Of a stretch of DNA of 64,000 nucleotides, positions 6,631-16,223 are shown piece after piece. Source of the stretch: Streptomyces sp. NBC_00285 (lineage in GTDB: Bacteria; Actinomycetota; Actinomycetes; Streptomycetales; Streptomycetaceae); NCBI RefSeq assembly GCF_036174265.1, contig NZ_CP108055.1:4898001-4962000 (forward strand), in the 5' to 3' direction. The translations under genes and the position numbers were made by a program. Position 1 is the stretch's first letter; each line of letters opens with the position of its first letter. Below the pieces are notes generated by a model. That model was given only the letters and a program-made list of their open reading frames with translations, had not been told where the DNA came from and ran no database searches.

Positions 6631-9606
6631 TCACGCCGGTCCCAGCCCCTCCGCCAGTACCTCCGCCAGATGCCGCCCCCGCACCCCGGCCAGCTGCTCC
6701 AGCTGCGTACGGCAGGAGAAGCCGTCGGCCAGCACCACCGCGTCCTCGGGTGCCTCGTGCACTGACGGCAGCAGCTGTTCCTCCGCGCAGGCCTGGGACA
6801 CCGCGAAGTGGCCTTTCTCGAAGCCGAAGTTGCCCGCCAGGCCGCAGCAGCCGCCGGTCAGGTCGCCGGTGAGTCCGGCGGCCTCGCGCAGGCGCCGGTC
6901 GGCCGCGTCGCCCAGGACCGCGTGCTGATGGCAGTGGGTCTGGCCGACGACCGGACGGTTCAGGACAGGTGGCCTCCAGTCGGGGGCCAACCGCTCCAGG
7001 GCCTCCGCGAAGGTGAGGACCCGGGCGGCGAGACGGGCGGCCCGCGGGTCGTCGTGCAGCAGCTCCGGGAGGTCGGTGCGCAGGGCGGCGGCACAGCTGG
7101 GTTCCAGGACGACGAAGGCGGGCGGCTCCGTCACCTCGTCCAGTTCCGGCAGCAGGAACGGCTCCACCAAATCCAGCGTGCGGCGCAACACCGCGCGAGC
7201 CTGGTCGAGTTGGCCCGTGGAGAGATACGTCAGCCCGCAGCAGGCGCGGACCCGGGGGCGGCCCATAGCCGCCGTCACACCGACGCCCTCGATCTCGCCG
7301 ACCTCCGATCGCCGCACGCTCCACGGCCGCCCCGGCAGCTCGACGGCTCCGATCCCGGCCGCCTCCAGCACCCGCACCGCCGCCCGGCCGACGTCCGGCG
7401 AGAGGTGCTCGGTGAAGGTGTCCGGCCACAGGAAGACCATCCTGCGGGATACCTCGGGCTCGCCTCCCGCGCGCGCCTCGGCCATCCACCCGCGGGTCAG
7501 CTCCCGGTTCCGCCGCCTGAACCACCGGCTGAACGTCTCCGGAGCCAGCCGCGGGATCCGCCGCTCGACCGCGATCCCGCCGAGCCGCTTGGCGACGGCC
7601 GCCAACGGCCCTACGGAAGCAAGGGCGTTGACCACGGCGGCTGCCCGCATACGGTCCACCCAGCGCAGCCACACCGGCAGCCGGCCCATGCTGTAGTGGG
7701 CGGCCGGCCTTCGCCGCCCGGCGTAGTGGTGGTGCAGGAACTCCGCCTTGTACGTGGCCATGTCGACCCCGACCGGGCAGTCGGACCGGCAGCCCTTGCA
7801 GGACAGGCACAGGTCGAGGGCGTCCCGCACCTCCGTCGACCGCCAGCCGTCGGTCACCAGGCCACCCGCCTGAGCCTGACCCGCCAGCATCTCGTGCAGC
7901 AACCTCGCCCGCCCGCGCGTGGAGTGCTCCTCCTCGCCGGTGACCCGGAACGACGGGCACATCACGGCGGGTCCGGACGCCGACGTCGTACGGCATTTCG
8001 CGACCCCGACACAGCGTCGTACGGCGGCGGAGAAGTCACCGCCGTCGGCCGGGTACCCGAAGGCGACGTCCACCGGTTCCGTCGGCAGGACGGAGAAGCG
8101 GAGGTTGGAGTCGAGGGGTGCCGGGCGGACCAGCATCCCGGGGTTGAGCAGGTCGTCCGGGTCCCAGACCCCCTTGGCCCGCTCGAAGAGGGCGACCATC
8201 TCCTCGCCGTACATCTTGGGCAGCAGTTCGGCCCGCGCCTGTCCGTCGCCGTGCTCGCCGGACAGCGACCCGCCGTGCGCCGCGACCAGTTCGGCAAGCT
8301 CCTCGGAGAAGCGCCGGAAGCGGGCGACACCGGGGCGGGTCAGCAGGTCGAAGTCGATGCGGACGTGGATGCAGCCGTCGCCGAAGTGGCCGTACGGCGT
8401 CCCGCGGAACCCGTGCGCGACCATCAGCCCCCTGAAGTCCCGCAGATACGCGCCCAGTTGCTCCGGCGGCACCGCGCAGTCCTCCCAGCCGGGCCACGCC
8501 TCCGAGCCTCCCCCAGCCCTAGGGGGCTGGGAGGTGCCCCCAGGCATCCGGGTCGCCGTGCCGCTGGCGTCCTCGCGGATGCGCCACAGGGCCCGCTGCC
8601 CGGCCGGGTCGGTCATCACGAGCGCGTCGAGGACGTCGGCCGCGCGCACGATCCCCTCCGCACGCGCGCGTGCCTCGGCCTGCGACTCCCCGCCCGTCTC
8701 CACGAACAGCCAGGCGCCGCCCCGCGGCAGCGTGGCCGCCGAGGGCACGAGGTCGGCCGCCATGCCCTCCACCGTCAGGGGGCGGTGCACCAGCAGCCCT
8801 GCCGCCGCCTCGGCGGCCGCGCCCTCGTCCGCGTACCCGAGCACCGCGAGCGCACGCGCGCGGGGCGCCTCCACCAGTCGTACGACCGCCTCGGTGAGGA
8901 CGCCCAGGGTGCCCTCGCTGCCGCAGAAGGACCGGGCGACGTCGGCCCGGTGCTCCGGCAGCAGGGCGTCCAGCGCGTATCCGGAGATGCGGCGGGGGAG
9001 CGCGGGGAAGCCGGTCCGCAGCCGCGCCCGCTCCCCCTCCACCAGTGCCCGCAGCCCTTCCGGCGCCCCGGCCCACTCCTGCCCGAGCCGCAGCCGCTCA
9101 CCGCGCGCGGTGACGACGTCCAGTTCCGCCACGCTGTCCGCGGTCGTGCCCCAGGCCACCGAGTGCGAGCCGCACGAGTTGTTGCCGATCATCCCGCCGA
9201 GCGTGCACCGGCTGTGGGTGGAGGGGTCGGGCCCGAAGCGGAGTCCGTGCGGGGCGGCGGCGTCCTGGAGGCGGTCGAGGACGAGGCCCGGCTGCACGAC
9301 GGCGGTACGCGCCTCGGGGTCCAGCGTCAGGACCTTGTTCATGTGCCGGGTGAAGTCCAGGACGACTCCGGTACCGGTGGCCTGTCCGGCGATGGAGGTA
9401 CCGCCACCGCGGGGCACGACGGGCACGGAATGTGCGCGACAGACCTCCAGCACGGCGGCCACGTCGTCCGCGTCCTGGGGCGCCACGACCCCGAGCGGGA
9501 CCCGCCGGTAGTTGGACGCGTCCATGGTGACCAGGGCCCGGGAGGTGACGTCGAAACCGACCTCGCCCCGGACGGCCTTGCGCAGGTCCGCCTCCAGATC
9601 CGTCAT
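6631..9606 (-). CDS. Fused FAD-linked oxidase / Fe-S protein, D-lactate dehydrogenase-like
   Basis: The 991-residue protein fuses a GlcD/Dld-type flavoprotein to a GlpC/LutA-like Fe-S part. The FAD-binding segment is about residues 35-180 (PVVPRGGGTSIAGQATGTG; GPDPSTHSRCTLGGMIGNNSCG). The FAD-oxidase C-terminal half has the HxHFGDGCIHVR and SGEHGDGQAR motifs. The Fe-S half has a CLSCKGCRSDCPVG cluster and two CCG domains (ACCGLTYLSTGQ, GGCCGLAGNFGFEKGH). It should oxidise D-lactate or another D-2-hydroxyacid at the membrane and pass electrons to quinone. Around residues 353-367 it contains an odd PGGTSQPPRAGGGSEAW stretch encoded by a palindromic repeat that appears inserted in frame. It is divergent from serC, 92 bp away. 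Confidence 0.9.
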   Translation of the reverse strand: MTDLEADLRKAVRGEVGFDVTSRALVTMDASNYRRVPLGVVAPQDADDVAAVLEVCRAHSVPVVPRGGGTSIAGQATGTGVVLDFTRHMNKVLTLDPEARTAVVQPGLVLDRLQDAAAPHGLRFGPDPSTHSRCTLGGMIGNNSCGSHSVAWGTTADSVAELDVVTARGERLRLGQEWAGAPEGLRALVEGERARLRTGFPALPRRISGYALDALLPEHRADVARSFCGSEGTLGVLTEAVVRLVEAPRARALAVLGYADEGAAAEAAAGLLVHRPLTVEGMAADLVPSAATLPRGGAWLFVETGGESQAEARARAEGIVRAADVLDALVMTDPAGQRALWRIREDASGTATRMPGGTSQPPRAGGGSEAWPGWEDCAVPPEQLGAYLRDFRGLMVAHGFRGTPYGHFGDGCIHVRIDFDLLTRPGVARFRRFSEELAELVAAHGGSLSGEHGDGQARAELLPKMYGEEMVALFERAKGVWDPDDLLNPGMLVRPAPLDSNLRFSVLPTEPVDVAFGYPADGGDFSAAVRRCVGVAKCRTTSASGPAVMCPSFRVTGEEEHSTRGRARLLHEMLAGQAQAGGLVTDGWRSTEVRDALDLCLSCKGCRSDCPVGVDMATYKAEFLHHHYAGRRRPAAHYSMGRLPVWLRWVDRMRAAAVVNALASVGPLAAVAKRLGGIAVERRIPRLAPETFSRWFRRRNRELTRGWMAEARAGGEPEVSRRMVFLWPDTFTEHLSPDVGRAAVRVLEAAGIGAVELPGRPWSVRRSEVGEIEGVGVTAAMGRPRVRACCGLTYLSTGQLDQARAVLRRTLDLVEPFLLPELDEVTEPPAFVVLEPSCAAALRTDLPELLHDDPRAARLAARVLTFAEALERLAPDWRPPVLNRPVVGQTHCHQHAVLGDAADRRLREAAGLTGDLTGGCCGLAGNFGFEKGHFAVSQACAEEQLLPSVHEAPEDAVVLADGFSCRTQLEQLAGVRGRHLAEVLAEGLGPA
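8506..8545. repeat. Palindromic repeat element inserted in frame in a coding gene
   Basis: The sequence reads GCCTCCCCCAGCCC, a CCCTAGGG centre, then GGGCTGGGAGG and TGCCCCCAGG. It is an imperfect palindrome of the kind dispersed in Streptomyces genomes. It sits between the FAD-domain motifs of the dehydrogenase and adds a Gly/Pro-rich insertion without breaking the frame. Confidence 0.6.
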
Positions 9607-9608
9607 GA

Positions 9609-10817
<1,209 letters not shown>

Positions 10818-10840
10818 CACCCGCTTCAGCTACGACGACG

Positions 10841-10872
10841 AAGGGGCGCCCGGCGAACACCGGGCGCCCCTT
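10841..10872 (+). terminator. serC terminator
   Basis: AAGGGGCGCCCGG and CCGGGCGCCCCTT form a perfect 13-bp stem around a CGAACA loop, 23 bp after the serC stop. A near-identical copy stands at 20442-20470. Confidence 0.85.
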
Positions 10873-10963
10873 CTCGCGTCGGCACCGGCCGCTTCTTCCC
10901 CGCCGACGCCCGTCCGAGACCAACCCGTAAGTCAGATGCACTCATCCCACCACTGGAGGTTCC

Positions 10964-11257
10964 ATGCCCAAGGGCTACTGGGTCAGCGTCTACCGCACCG
11001 TTTCAGACCCGGAGAAGCTGGCTGCCTACAACAAGCTGGCCCGCCTGGCCGTCGAGGCCGGGGGTGGTCGGACCTTCGTCCGTGGCGGTCGGGTCGTGGC
11101 GCATGACGCCGGAATCGCCGAGCGCACCGTCCTGGTCGAGTTCGACAGCTTCGAGCAGGCCGTCGCGGTACGCGAGAGCGCGGCCTACCAGGAGGCGCTG
11201 GCCGCCCTCTCCGACGGCGTCGAGCGCGACTTCCGCATCGTCGAAGGCACCGACTGA
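10964..11257 (+). CDS. DUF1330 family protein
   Basis: The 97-residue protein has the dimeric alpha/beta-barrel pattern of DUF1330: MPKGYWVSVYRTVSDPEKLAAYNKLA at the N-terminus, FVRGGRVVAHDAG in the middle, and the family hallmark RTVLVEFDSFEQAVAVRESAAYQEAL. GGAGG lies six bases before the ATG. The function of the family is not known; it is usually a small cytoplasmic protein. It is a single gene between serC and the secreted hydrolase. Confidence 0.9.
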   Translation: MPKGYWVSVYRTVSDPEKLAAYNKLARLAVEAGGGRTFVRGGRVVAHDAGIAERTVLVEFDSFEQAVAVRESAAYQEALAALSDGVERDFRIVEGTD

Positions 11258-11385
11258 CCGAGGTCCGGTCGGATCTCCACCGAAGTTCAACTCGACTGCC
11301 GCCGGCGAGGGGTGGAAACAGCGCCGTACGTTCTCCGGCCTCGCCGAGACGAGTGAGTCCGGAGTGGCGCCATTCGTACGACAGT

Positions 11386-11417
11386 GAGGGCGCCCGGCGG
11401 CGGTGCCGGGCGCCCTC
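11386..11417. terminator. Bidirectional terminator between convergent genes
   Basis: GAGGGCGCCCGGC and GCCGGGCGCCCTC form a perfect 13-bp stem with a short loop. It lies between the DUF1330 gene and the convergent hydrolase gene and can serve both. Confidence 0.8.
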
Positions 11418-11440
11418 TCATACGTCTGCTCGGGTGGGTG

Positions 11441-13054
11441 TCAGCCTCGGAAGCCGAGGATTCCGTGCAGGGTGGTGCCGCCGGAGACGGCCGGGGCCGG
11501 GGCGGAGGTGCCGCTGAGGGCCGCCTTCGCCGACTGGGGTGCCGACGGAACCGGGTCGGCGGTCTTCTTGCAGACCGCGTCGGCCGTGCCGTGGCCGCGC
11601 GGCACCGTGCCGTCGGTCAGGTACTTCACCAGGTACTTGTCCAGGCAGGCGTTGCCGCTCAGCGAGATGCCGTGGTTGCCGCCGCCCTGCTCGACCACCA
11701 GGCTGGAGTGCTTGAGCAGCCGGTGGACGGCGACGCCGCCCTGGTAGGGGGTGGCCGCGTCGTTCGTCGCCTGGAACAGCAGCACCGGCGGGAGCTTGCT
11801 GTTGGCGATGCTGATCGGCTTCAGCTGCTTGGTGGGCCAGTACGCGCACGGCGCGTTGTACCAGGCGTTGTTCCAGGCCATGAACGGGGCCTTCTCGTAC
11901 ACGGCCCAGTTGTCCTTGCGCCACTGGTTCCAGTCGCGCGGCCAGGCGGCGTCACGGCACTGCACGGCGGAGTAGACGCTGTAGCCGTTGTCGCCGGAGG
12001 CGTCGATGGCCGCCATGCCCTCGTACGCCTTGACGAGCGGGGTGGCGTTCTTGTCGTTGACGTAGGCGGCGAACGCCTTGGCGAGGGAGGGCCAGTAGCC
12101 GTTGTAGTAGCCGCCGGGGATGAAGGTGTCCTCCAGCTCGGAGGCGCCCACCTTGCCGCCGGCCGGGGTCTTGGCGAGGGCTGCCCGCATCGCGTACCAC
12201 TTGGCCCCGACCTTGGCCGGGTCGGTACCGAGCTTGTAGGTGGAGTCGTACTTGGCGATCCACGCCATGAACGCCTTCTGCCGGGCGTCGAAGGCGTAGT
12301 CCTGCGCGATGTTGGCGTCGTACCAGACCCCGTCGGGGTCGACGATCGAGTCCAGCACCAGGCGGCGCACCTGGCCCGGGAAGAGCTTGGCGTAGACCTG
12401 GCCCAGGTAGGTGCCGTACGAGTAGCCGAAGTAGTTGATCTTCTTGGCGCCGAGGGACTTGCGGATCGAGTCCATGTCCTTCACGGCGTTGATCGTGTTG
12501 ATGTACGGCAGGAGGTCCGCGTACTTGCGGCCGCAGGCGGCGGCGAAGGACTTGGCGCGATCCAGGTTGGCCTTCTCGATCGCGGGGGTGCTCGGCACGG
12601 AGTCCGGGCGCACCGGGTTGAAGTAGCCCGGCTTGCAGTCCAGGGCGGGCTTGCTGTCGCCCACGCCGCGCGGGTCGAAGCCGATGACGTCGTACTGGGA
12701 CGCGACCGCCTTGGGCAGCGCGCCCGCGACGAATTCGGCGAGGCCGAGACCGCTGCCGCCGGGGCCGCCGGGGTTGACCAGCAGCGGGCCCTGGTACTTC
12801 TTGGCGGTGTGCGGGACCCGGGACAGGGCCAGGGTTATCTTCCGCCCCTTCGGCTTGGCGTAGTCGAGCGGCACCTTCACCGACCCGCACTGCAGGGTCG
12901 GGGTGTCCTCCGTGCCGCACTTCTTCCAGCTGACCTTGGCCGCCGCCTGGGCGGTGGCCGCGGAGAGCGAGGTGCCGGCCTCGGCGGGGACGGCGGTGAG
13001 CGTCCCGGCCAGGACGACGGTCGCGCCGCACAGTACGACTGCGCTTCTTCTCAT
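11441..13054 (-). CDS. Secreted alpha/beta hydrolase, tripeptidyl aminopeptidase-like
   Basis: The 537-residue S33-type serine hydrolase is related to Streptomyces secreted tripeptidyl aminopeptidases (Tap/SlpD/SlpE type). A Sec signal peptide comes first (MRRSAVVLCGATVVLAGTL through AEAG). The oxyanion region is LVNPGGPGGSGLG, the nucleophile elbow is GYSYGTYLG, the Asp is in QATNDAATP and the His in GGGNHGISL. The C-terminal TAP-type extension carries Cys pairs. It would remove tripeptides from secreted proteins or peptides outside the cell. A lipoprotein lipobox is not present. The ATG at 13054 has only a weak ribosome binding site. Confidence 0.92.
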   Translation of the reverse strand: MRRSAVVLCGATVVLAGTLTAVPAEAGTSLSAATAQAAAKVSWKKCGTEDTPTLQCGSVKVPLDYAKPKGRKITLALSRVPHTAKKYQGPLLVNPGGPGGSGLGLAEFVAGALPKAVASQYDVIGFDPRGVGDSKPALDCKPGYFNPVRPDSVPSTPAIEKANLDRAKSFAAACGRKYADLLPYINTINAVKDMDSIRKSLGAKKINYFGYSYGTYLGQVYAKLFPGQVRRLVLDSIVDPDGVWYDANIAQDYAFDARQKAFMAWIAKYDSTYKLGTDPAKVGAKWYAMRAALAKTPAGGKVGASELEDTFIPGGYYNGYWPSLAKAFAAYVNDKNATPLVKAYEGMAAIDASGDNGYSVYSAVQCRDAAWPRDWNQWRKDNWAVYEKAPFMAWNNAWYNAPCAYWPTKQLKPISIANSKLPPVLLFQATNDAATPYQGGVAVHRLLKHSSLVVEQGGGNHGISLSGNACLDKYLVKYLTDGTVPRGHGTADAVCKKTADPVPSAPQSAKAALSGTSAPAPAVSGGTTLHGILGFRG

Positions 13055-13615
13055 GAAGTTCTCTCAACTTGGGGGAGGTAGGAAAGGACCGAAGACTTCA
13101 CGGACCTGACCGGATCCTGCCGAAAAAACCCACAGACGAGAATCATCTGAGCGAAAGATTTGAAACTCCTTTGATCTGACGGCACTTGACCCACTCCCTC
13201 CCCAGGGCCCCGACCCACCCCGCCCGTCGTGGCTGCCGCCAGGGACAGCGATTGGCAGAGCTGTCCCGACAGGTCATCCTGTGCGGCCTGCACACAGGGG
13301 GAGCCCACACCGAGCGCTGACCTGACGGACTCAGCGCGGCCGCGCATGTTCAACGCGCCCTGGCAGAATCCCGCACCTTTTGCAAGCAGGCGCTTGCAAA
13401 AGGGTGCGGCGCCCTGTGACTGGGCACGGGTGGCCAATGAACGCTTCAGCTGGCCGCTCCGATACACAGCGGCGACCCTGTTGCTCCGGAGAGCGTACGA
13501 ATCCCGCACACAAGAGTCCTCACTCGCCGGCCTCCGCCTCGGCAGGACCTCCCCCCACAGCAATCCGCTCGCTCTCGAAACGCCCTCCACACGGCTCCGG
13601 GAAGCGGTGTTGTCA
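13055..13615. other. Intergenic region, no convincing gene
   Basis: About 560 bp between the divergent hydrolase and Nudix genes. ORFs run through on both strands but read as low-quality shadow. Its only clear structure is the long inverted repeat at 13371-13409. Confidence 0.5.
13371..13409. repeat. 17-bp near-perfect inverted repeat
   Basis: CCGCACCTTTTGCAAGC (13371-13387) and GCTTGCAAAAGGGTGCGG (13392-13409) pair along their whole length with a one-base bulge, around an AGGC loop. It could be an operator, a terminator or a mobile-element remnant. Confidence 0.75.
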
Positions 13616-14143
13616 GTGGGCTCTGCCAAGGTGTGCGTCGTGGACGAACTGGTGGAGCGAGTCGACGGTCAAGACCGCGTGCTGGGGGTGACGGTCAGCC
13701 GCCGGCAGGCCATCCGGGAGGGTTGGCTGCACCGGGTCGCCGTGACGGTGTGCCGTGATGAGCGTGGGCGGATCCTCGTCCACCGGCGGTCGGAGCAGTT
13801 GTCGCGCTTCCCCGGGCTCTACGAGGTCGTGGTCGGTGGCGCCGTGGATGTCGGCGAGTCCTATGAACAGGCCGCCGCGCGGGAGCTGGCCGAAGAGCTG
13901 GGCACTCGCGTGCTGCCGCGCTTGCTGTTCACGTTCCTCAACCGCAGCGGTTTGAGCCCTCACTGGCTCGGCGTGCACGAAGCCGTGCTACCGGACACCG
14001 TGGTTCCCGATCCTGACGAGGTCGCCTGGCATGGCTGGCTGACCGAGCCGGAACTGCGGTCGGCCCTGCTGGACTGGCGCTTCACCCCCGACAGCCACGA
14101 AGCCTTCAGCCGGTATCTCGCATTCCGGACCGCGCAGTCCTGA
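13616..14143 (+). CDS. Nudix hydrolase
   Basis: The product of about 175 residues carries a complete Nudix box, GGAVDVGESYEQAAARELAEELG, giving the GX5EX7REUXEEXGU pattern that binds the catalytic metal. It resembles the isopentenyl-diphosphate isomerase-like Nudix group: VVDELVERVDGQDRVLGVTVSR at the N-terminus and REGWLHRVAVTVCRDERGRILVHRRS. Its substrate is unknown; it would hydrolyse a nucleoside diphosphate-linked compound. GTG at 13616 is one of several possible starts (13607, 13616, 13628); homologues begin near here. Confidence 0.85.
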   Translation: MGSAKVCVVDELVERVDGQDRVLGVTVSRRQAIREGWLHRVAVTVCRDERGRILVHRRSEQLSRFPGLYEVVVGGAVDVGESYEQAAARELAEELGTRVLPRLLFTFLNRSGLSPHWLGVHEAVLPDTVVPDPDEVAWHGWLTEPELRSALLDWRFTPDSHEAFSRYLAFRTAQS

Positions 14144-14244
14144 TACGTCCCGGCACTGACACCCTGTCTGCCGATTTCGCCGCAGCGCATCACAGAGACC
14201 CGCCCGACCACTGCCGTAAAGGTACGACCCGCCGGGAGGACCCG

Positions 14245-14539
14245 ATGAGCGCGCAGCCCGACCACGCACCCATCCCGCCGTACGCCCCTGCCCCGGGCGC
14301 TCCGGCCGAACTTCTCGCGCAGCTGCGCGCCGACCGGCGTGCCGCTCAGTGGGTGCCGGCCTTCGAGCAGGAGTGGACGGCGGCGCTGGAAGAGTCGCGT
14401 CGGACGTTTTCCCTCGCCGGTCGTCCAGGACTGGCAGGGCCGCCTCGCCCACGCCCCGGCGGTCGACGCGTTCGTCGCCTCCGGCTACGACGACAGCGAG
14501 TTCATCGACATGGCGGAGCTGCGGGGAAGGCGCCGGTGA
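14245..14539 (+). pseudogene. Antitoxin-like (DUF6247-type) gene broken by a frameshift
   Basis: The gene starts well: GGGAGGACCCG before the ATG, then MSAQPDHAPIPPYAP and ADRRAAQWVPAFEQEWTAALEESRRTFSL. At about 14410-14420 the frame slips. The continuation VVQDWQGRLAHAPAVDAFVASGYDDSEFIDMAEL lies in another frame and stops at 14537-14539. Rejoined, it would be about 100 residues, like the small Streptomyces proteins encoded directly before ParE/RelE-like toxins. As it stands, the first frame reads straight into the toxin-like gene. A sequencing error or a real small deletion could explain this. Confidence 0.65.
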
Positions 14540-14787
14540 CCGGACAGCCCTACTCGGTCCGCTTCTCCGCGTCGGCCGCGAAGGTTCTCGACACCCTGCC
14601 CGAGCACGTCGAAGACACCGTGTGGGACGTCCTGGACGCCGCCGCCGGCGACCCGTGGGGTTTTGGGCAGTGGAACGCCGACGGCATCGAAGGCGAGGAT
14701 GTGCGCTACGCGTCCGTCAGCCAGATGTCTCTCACCTACTGGGTGAACCGGCCTCTGCGCCGTTTGACCGTCCTGAACATCGTCTGA
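14536..14787 (+). CDS. ParE/RelE-like toxin family protein
   Basis: The 83-residue protein starts VTGQPYSVRFSASAAKVLDTLPEHVEDTVWDVLDAAAGDP and ends VSQMSLTYWVNRPLRRLTVLNIV. This is the helix-helix then antiparallel sheet pattern of the RelE/ParE toxin fold. RelE-type members cut mRNA at the ribosome and ParE members inhibit gyrase; which applies here cannot be told. GTG overlaps the stop of the antitoxin-like frame by four bases, the usual coupling. Because that upstream gene is frameshifted, translation may now fuse its N-terminal half to this protein, or the toxin may be inactive. Confidence 0.65.
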   Translation: MTGQPYSVRFSASAAKVLDTLPEHVEDTVWDVLDAAAGDPWGFGQWNADGIEGEDVRYASVSQMSLTYWVNRPLRRLTVLNIV

Positions 14788-14847
14788 CTCGGCTGACCCA
14801 GCCATACGAACAACATGCTGGTCAGAGCGCGCTACGGCAAATGAGCT

Positions 14848-14875
14848 GCCTCCACACCCCGAAGGGTGCGGAGGC
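14848..14875 (+). terminator. Hairpin after toxin-like gene
   Basis: GCCTCCACACCC and GGGTGCGGAGGC form a 12-bp stem with one mismatch around a short CGAA-type loop, about 60 bp after the toxin-like gene. Confidence 0.6.
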
Positions 14876-15048
14876 AATTGCTGGTCTTGATACCGCGGTG
14901 AGCAGCAGGAAGCCGGTGATGCCGCTGGCGCCGTACTTCCACTGCATGGTCTGCTCGACTCCGCCGCTCTGCTGCTACTACAGAGCGGAACAGGCACACC
15001 TCTGAGCCCCATTCGTCGCCGGAAGCAAAACTTCCACCATGACTACCA

Positions 15049-15063
15049 AGTTGGCAACCAACT
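15049..15063. promoter_or_regulatory. Dyad AGTTGGCAACCAACT, copy 1
   Basis: This is a 15-bp sequence with AGTTG and CAACT arms around GCAAC. It looks like the binding site of a dimeric repressor, but the regulator is unknown. Confidence 0.5.
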
Positions 15064-15401
15064 CTAGCAGTGTTGTTCCCACTTGGGAGCTACTCATAAA
15101 CAGAGTCCCAACAACTCCCCATAGATGGATCGAAGTTTTAGCGTTCGATGCGTGGGGTTTCTGCAGCTCAGACACAGTGACAGGCCGTACGTTTCATGCT
15201 GAACCAGTACCACTCGCTGGGACTGGTGATACTGATGGGTTGCCATATAGCGCGCCACCCCCGCACAGAACAGGGTGCGACCGTTGCCGGTTGATGCACG
15301 GGAGATCGTCGACCCGCCCCGTCAACGCATACCCCGATCGAGAGGCGGAGAGCTATCTGACCTGCGTGAACGCCTAAATCTGCAGAATATCCACTAGTTG
15401 A

Positions 15402-15416
15402 AGTTGGCGACCAACT
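15402..15416. promoter_or_regulatory. Dyad AGTTGGCGACCAACT, copy 2
   Basis: It differs from copy 1 at one central base and lies 353 bp from it. Confidence 0.5.
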
Positions 15417-15574
15417 GGCTATTCTTTTCCCGTGCCAGAAGGGATCCATAACCACCTTCCAATGAACTGCCCAAAGATGGCGAGAAGCTGCATCGAATGG
15501 CTGCTTCTGCTGTCGCTTACGAGACTGGTGATGCCCTATCGATCTCCAGCTTCTGGAAGTGACTGGAGATATCG

Positions 15575-15589
15575 AGTTGACAGCCAACT
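15575..15589. promoter_or_regulatory. Dyad AGTTGACAGCCAACT, copy 3
   Basis: It has the same AGTTG and CAACT arms with a different five-base centre, 173 bp after copy 2. Confidence 0.45.
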
Positions 15590-15792
15590 TGCCCAAGACC
15601 GCGCCTACTTCAGAGATGGGTGGAGATGGCGCTGGTTGGTTTCCACCCTGCCCATCAGGGGCACAACCCGGCTTAAGTAACACGCTTCGCCTTCGCTGAA
15701 TTCAACAAGGGCAACACGCGAGTGCTGCTACCACTCGGCCTTTGTCTGCCAGCGCATCGGGAAGTGCACACCTCTGAGCCGAAGGAAAACTC

Positions 15793-16008
15793 GTGACCGA
15801 CATTTCTTCCGATCCGGAACCGAACGTTCGCGGAGCGCCTCACTGGATCCCGGTGGTCATCGCTCTCGGGCTCGCAGTTGCCGCTCTCACCGCAGCCGTT
15901 GTCATGACGGTCCTTCTGCCGAGGGAGCCGGCCGTCTTCACGACAGCTTCCGCAATCGGTGTATCCGGCCTTACCGCAGCGGCGAGTGTTGCCCTGCCCC
16001 GGCGCTGA
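15793..16008 (+). CDS. Small two-helix membrane protein
   Basis: The 71-residue protein has a polar N-terminus (MTDISSDPEPNVRGAPHW) and two hydrophobic helices (IPVVIALGLAVAALTAAVVMTVLL and a second, AVFTTASAIGVSGLTAAASVAL) joined by a PREP turn. It ends in PRR, so both ends are probably cytoplasmic. GAAGGA stands before the GTG start. No family was recognised; such membrane hairpins are common in Streptomyces accessory DNA. Confidence 0.65.
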   Translation: MTDISSDPEPNVRGAPHWIPVVIALGLAVAALTAAVVMTVLLPREPAVFTTASAIGVSGLTAAASVALPRR

Positions 16009-16223
16009 AAGAACTGAGCCAGGCAGGACCACCAGGTACCTCGGCTGGCCCGGTGATGAGTTGTCCACTCCGCCTCGCCGGACAGCTCATCACCGGCTGC
16101 CAGATAGCCGATTTGCCGGGCGGCCTGTAGGTCGTGGACATCTTCTGGCTCGGACGCCCATGGCAACGCCTCGCCCCGGTATTGCAGCTCTCCGGGGCGA
16201 GGCGCTTCCAGCGTCCTGAGGAC

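Larger units (their letters stand above)
14876..15792. other. AT-rich accessory stretch without a recognisable gene
   Basis: From about 15010 to 15700 the base composition is much richer in A and T than in the flanks. Several ORFs exist (for example at 15039-15377 on plus and 15168-15683 on minus), but none has a good ribosome binding site or recognisable content. Three copies of the dyad AGTTG-N5-CAACT are spread through it. It looks like a transferred or plasmid-derived segment. Confidence 0.55.

Noticed and set aside
13051..13629. Overlapping ORFs on both strands between the hydrolase and Nudix genes
   Set aside because: The two frames mirror each other in GC-rich DNA, and neither has a start signal or protein-like content. 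The Nudix start is better placed at 13616.
15168..15683. 171-codon minus-strand ORF in the AT-rich region
   Set aside because: No ribosome binding site, no recognisable motif and codon use unlike the genes around it.
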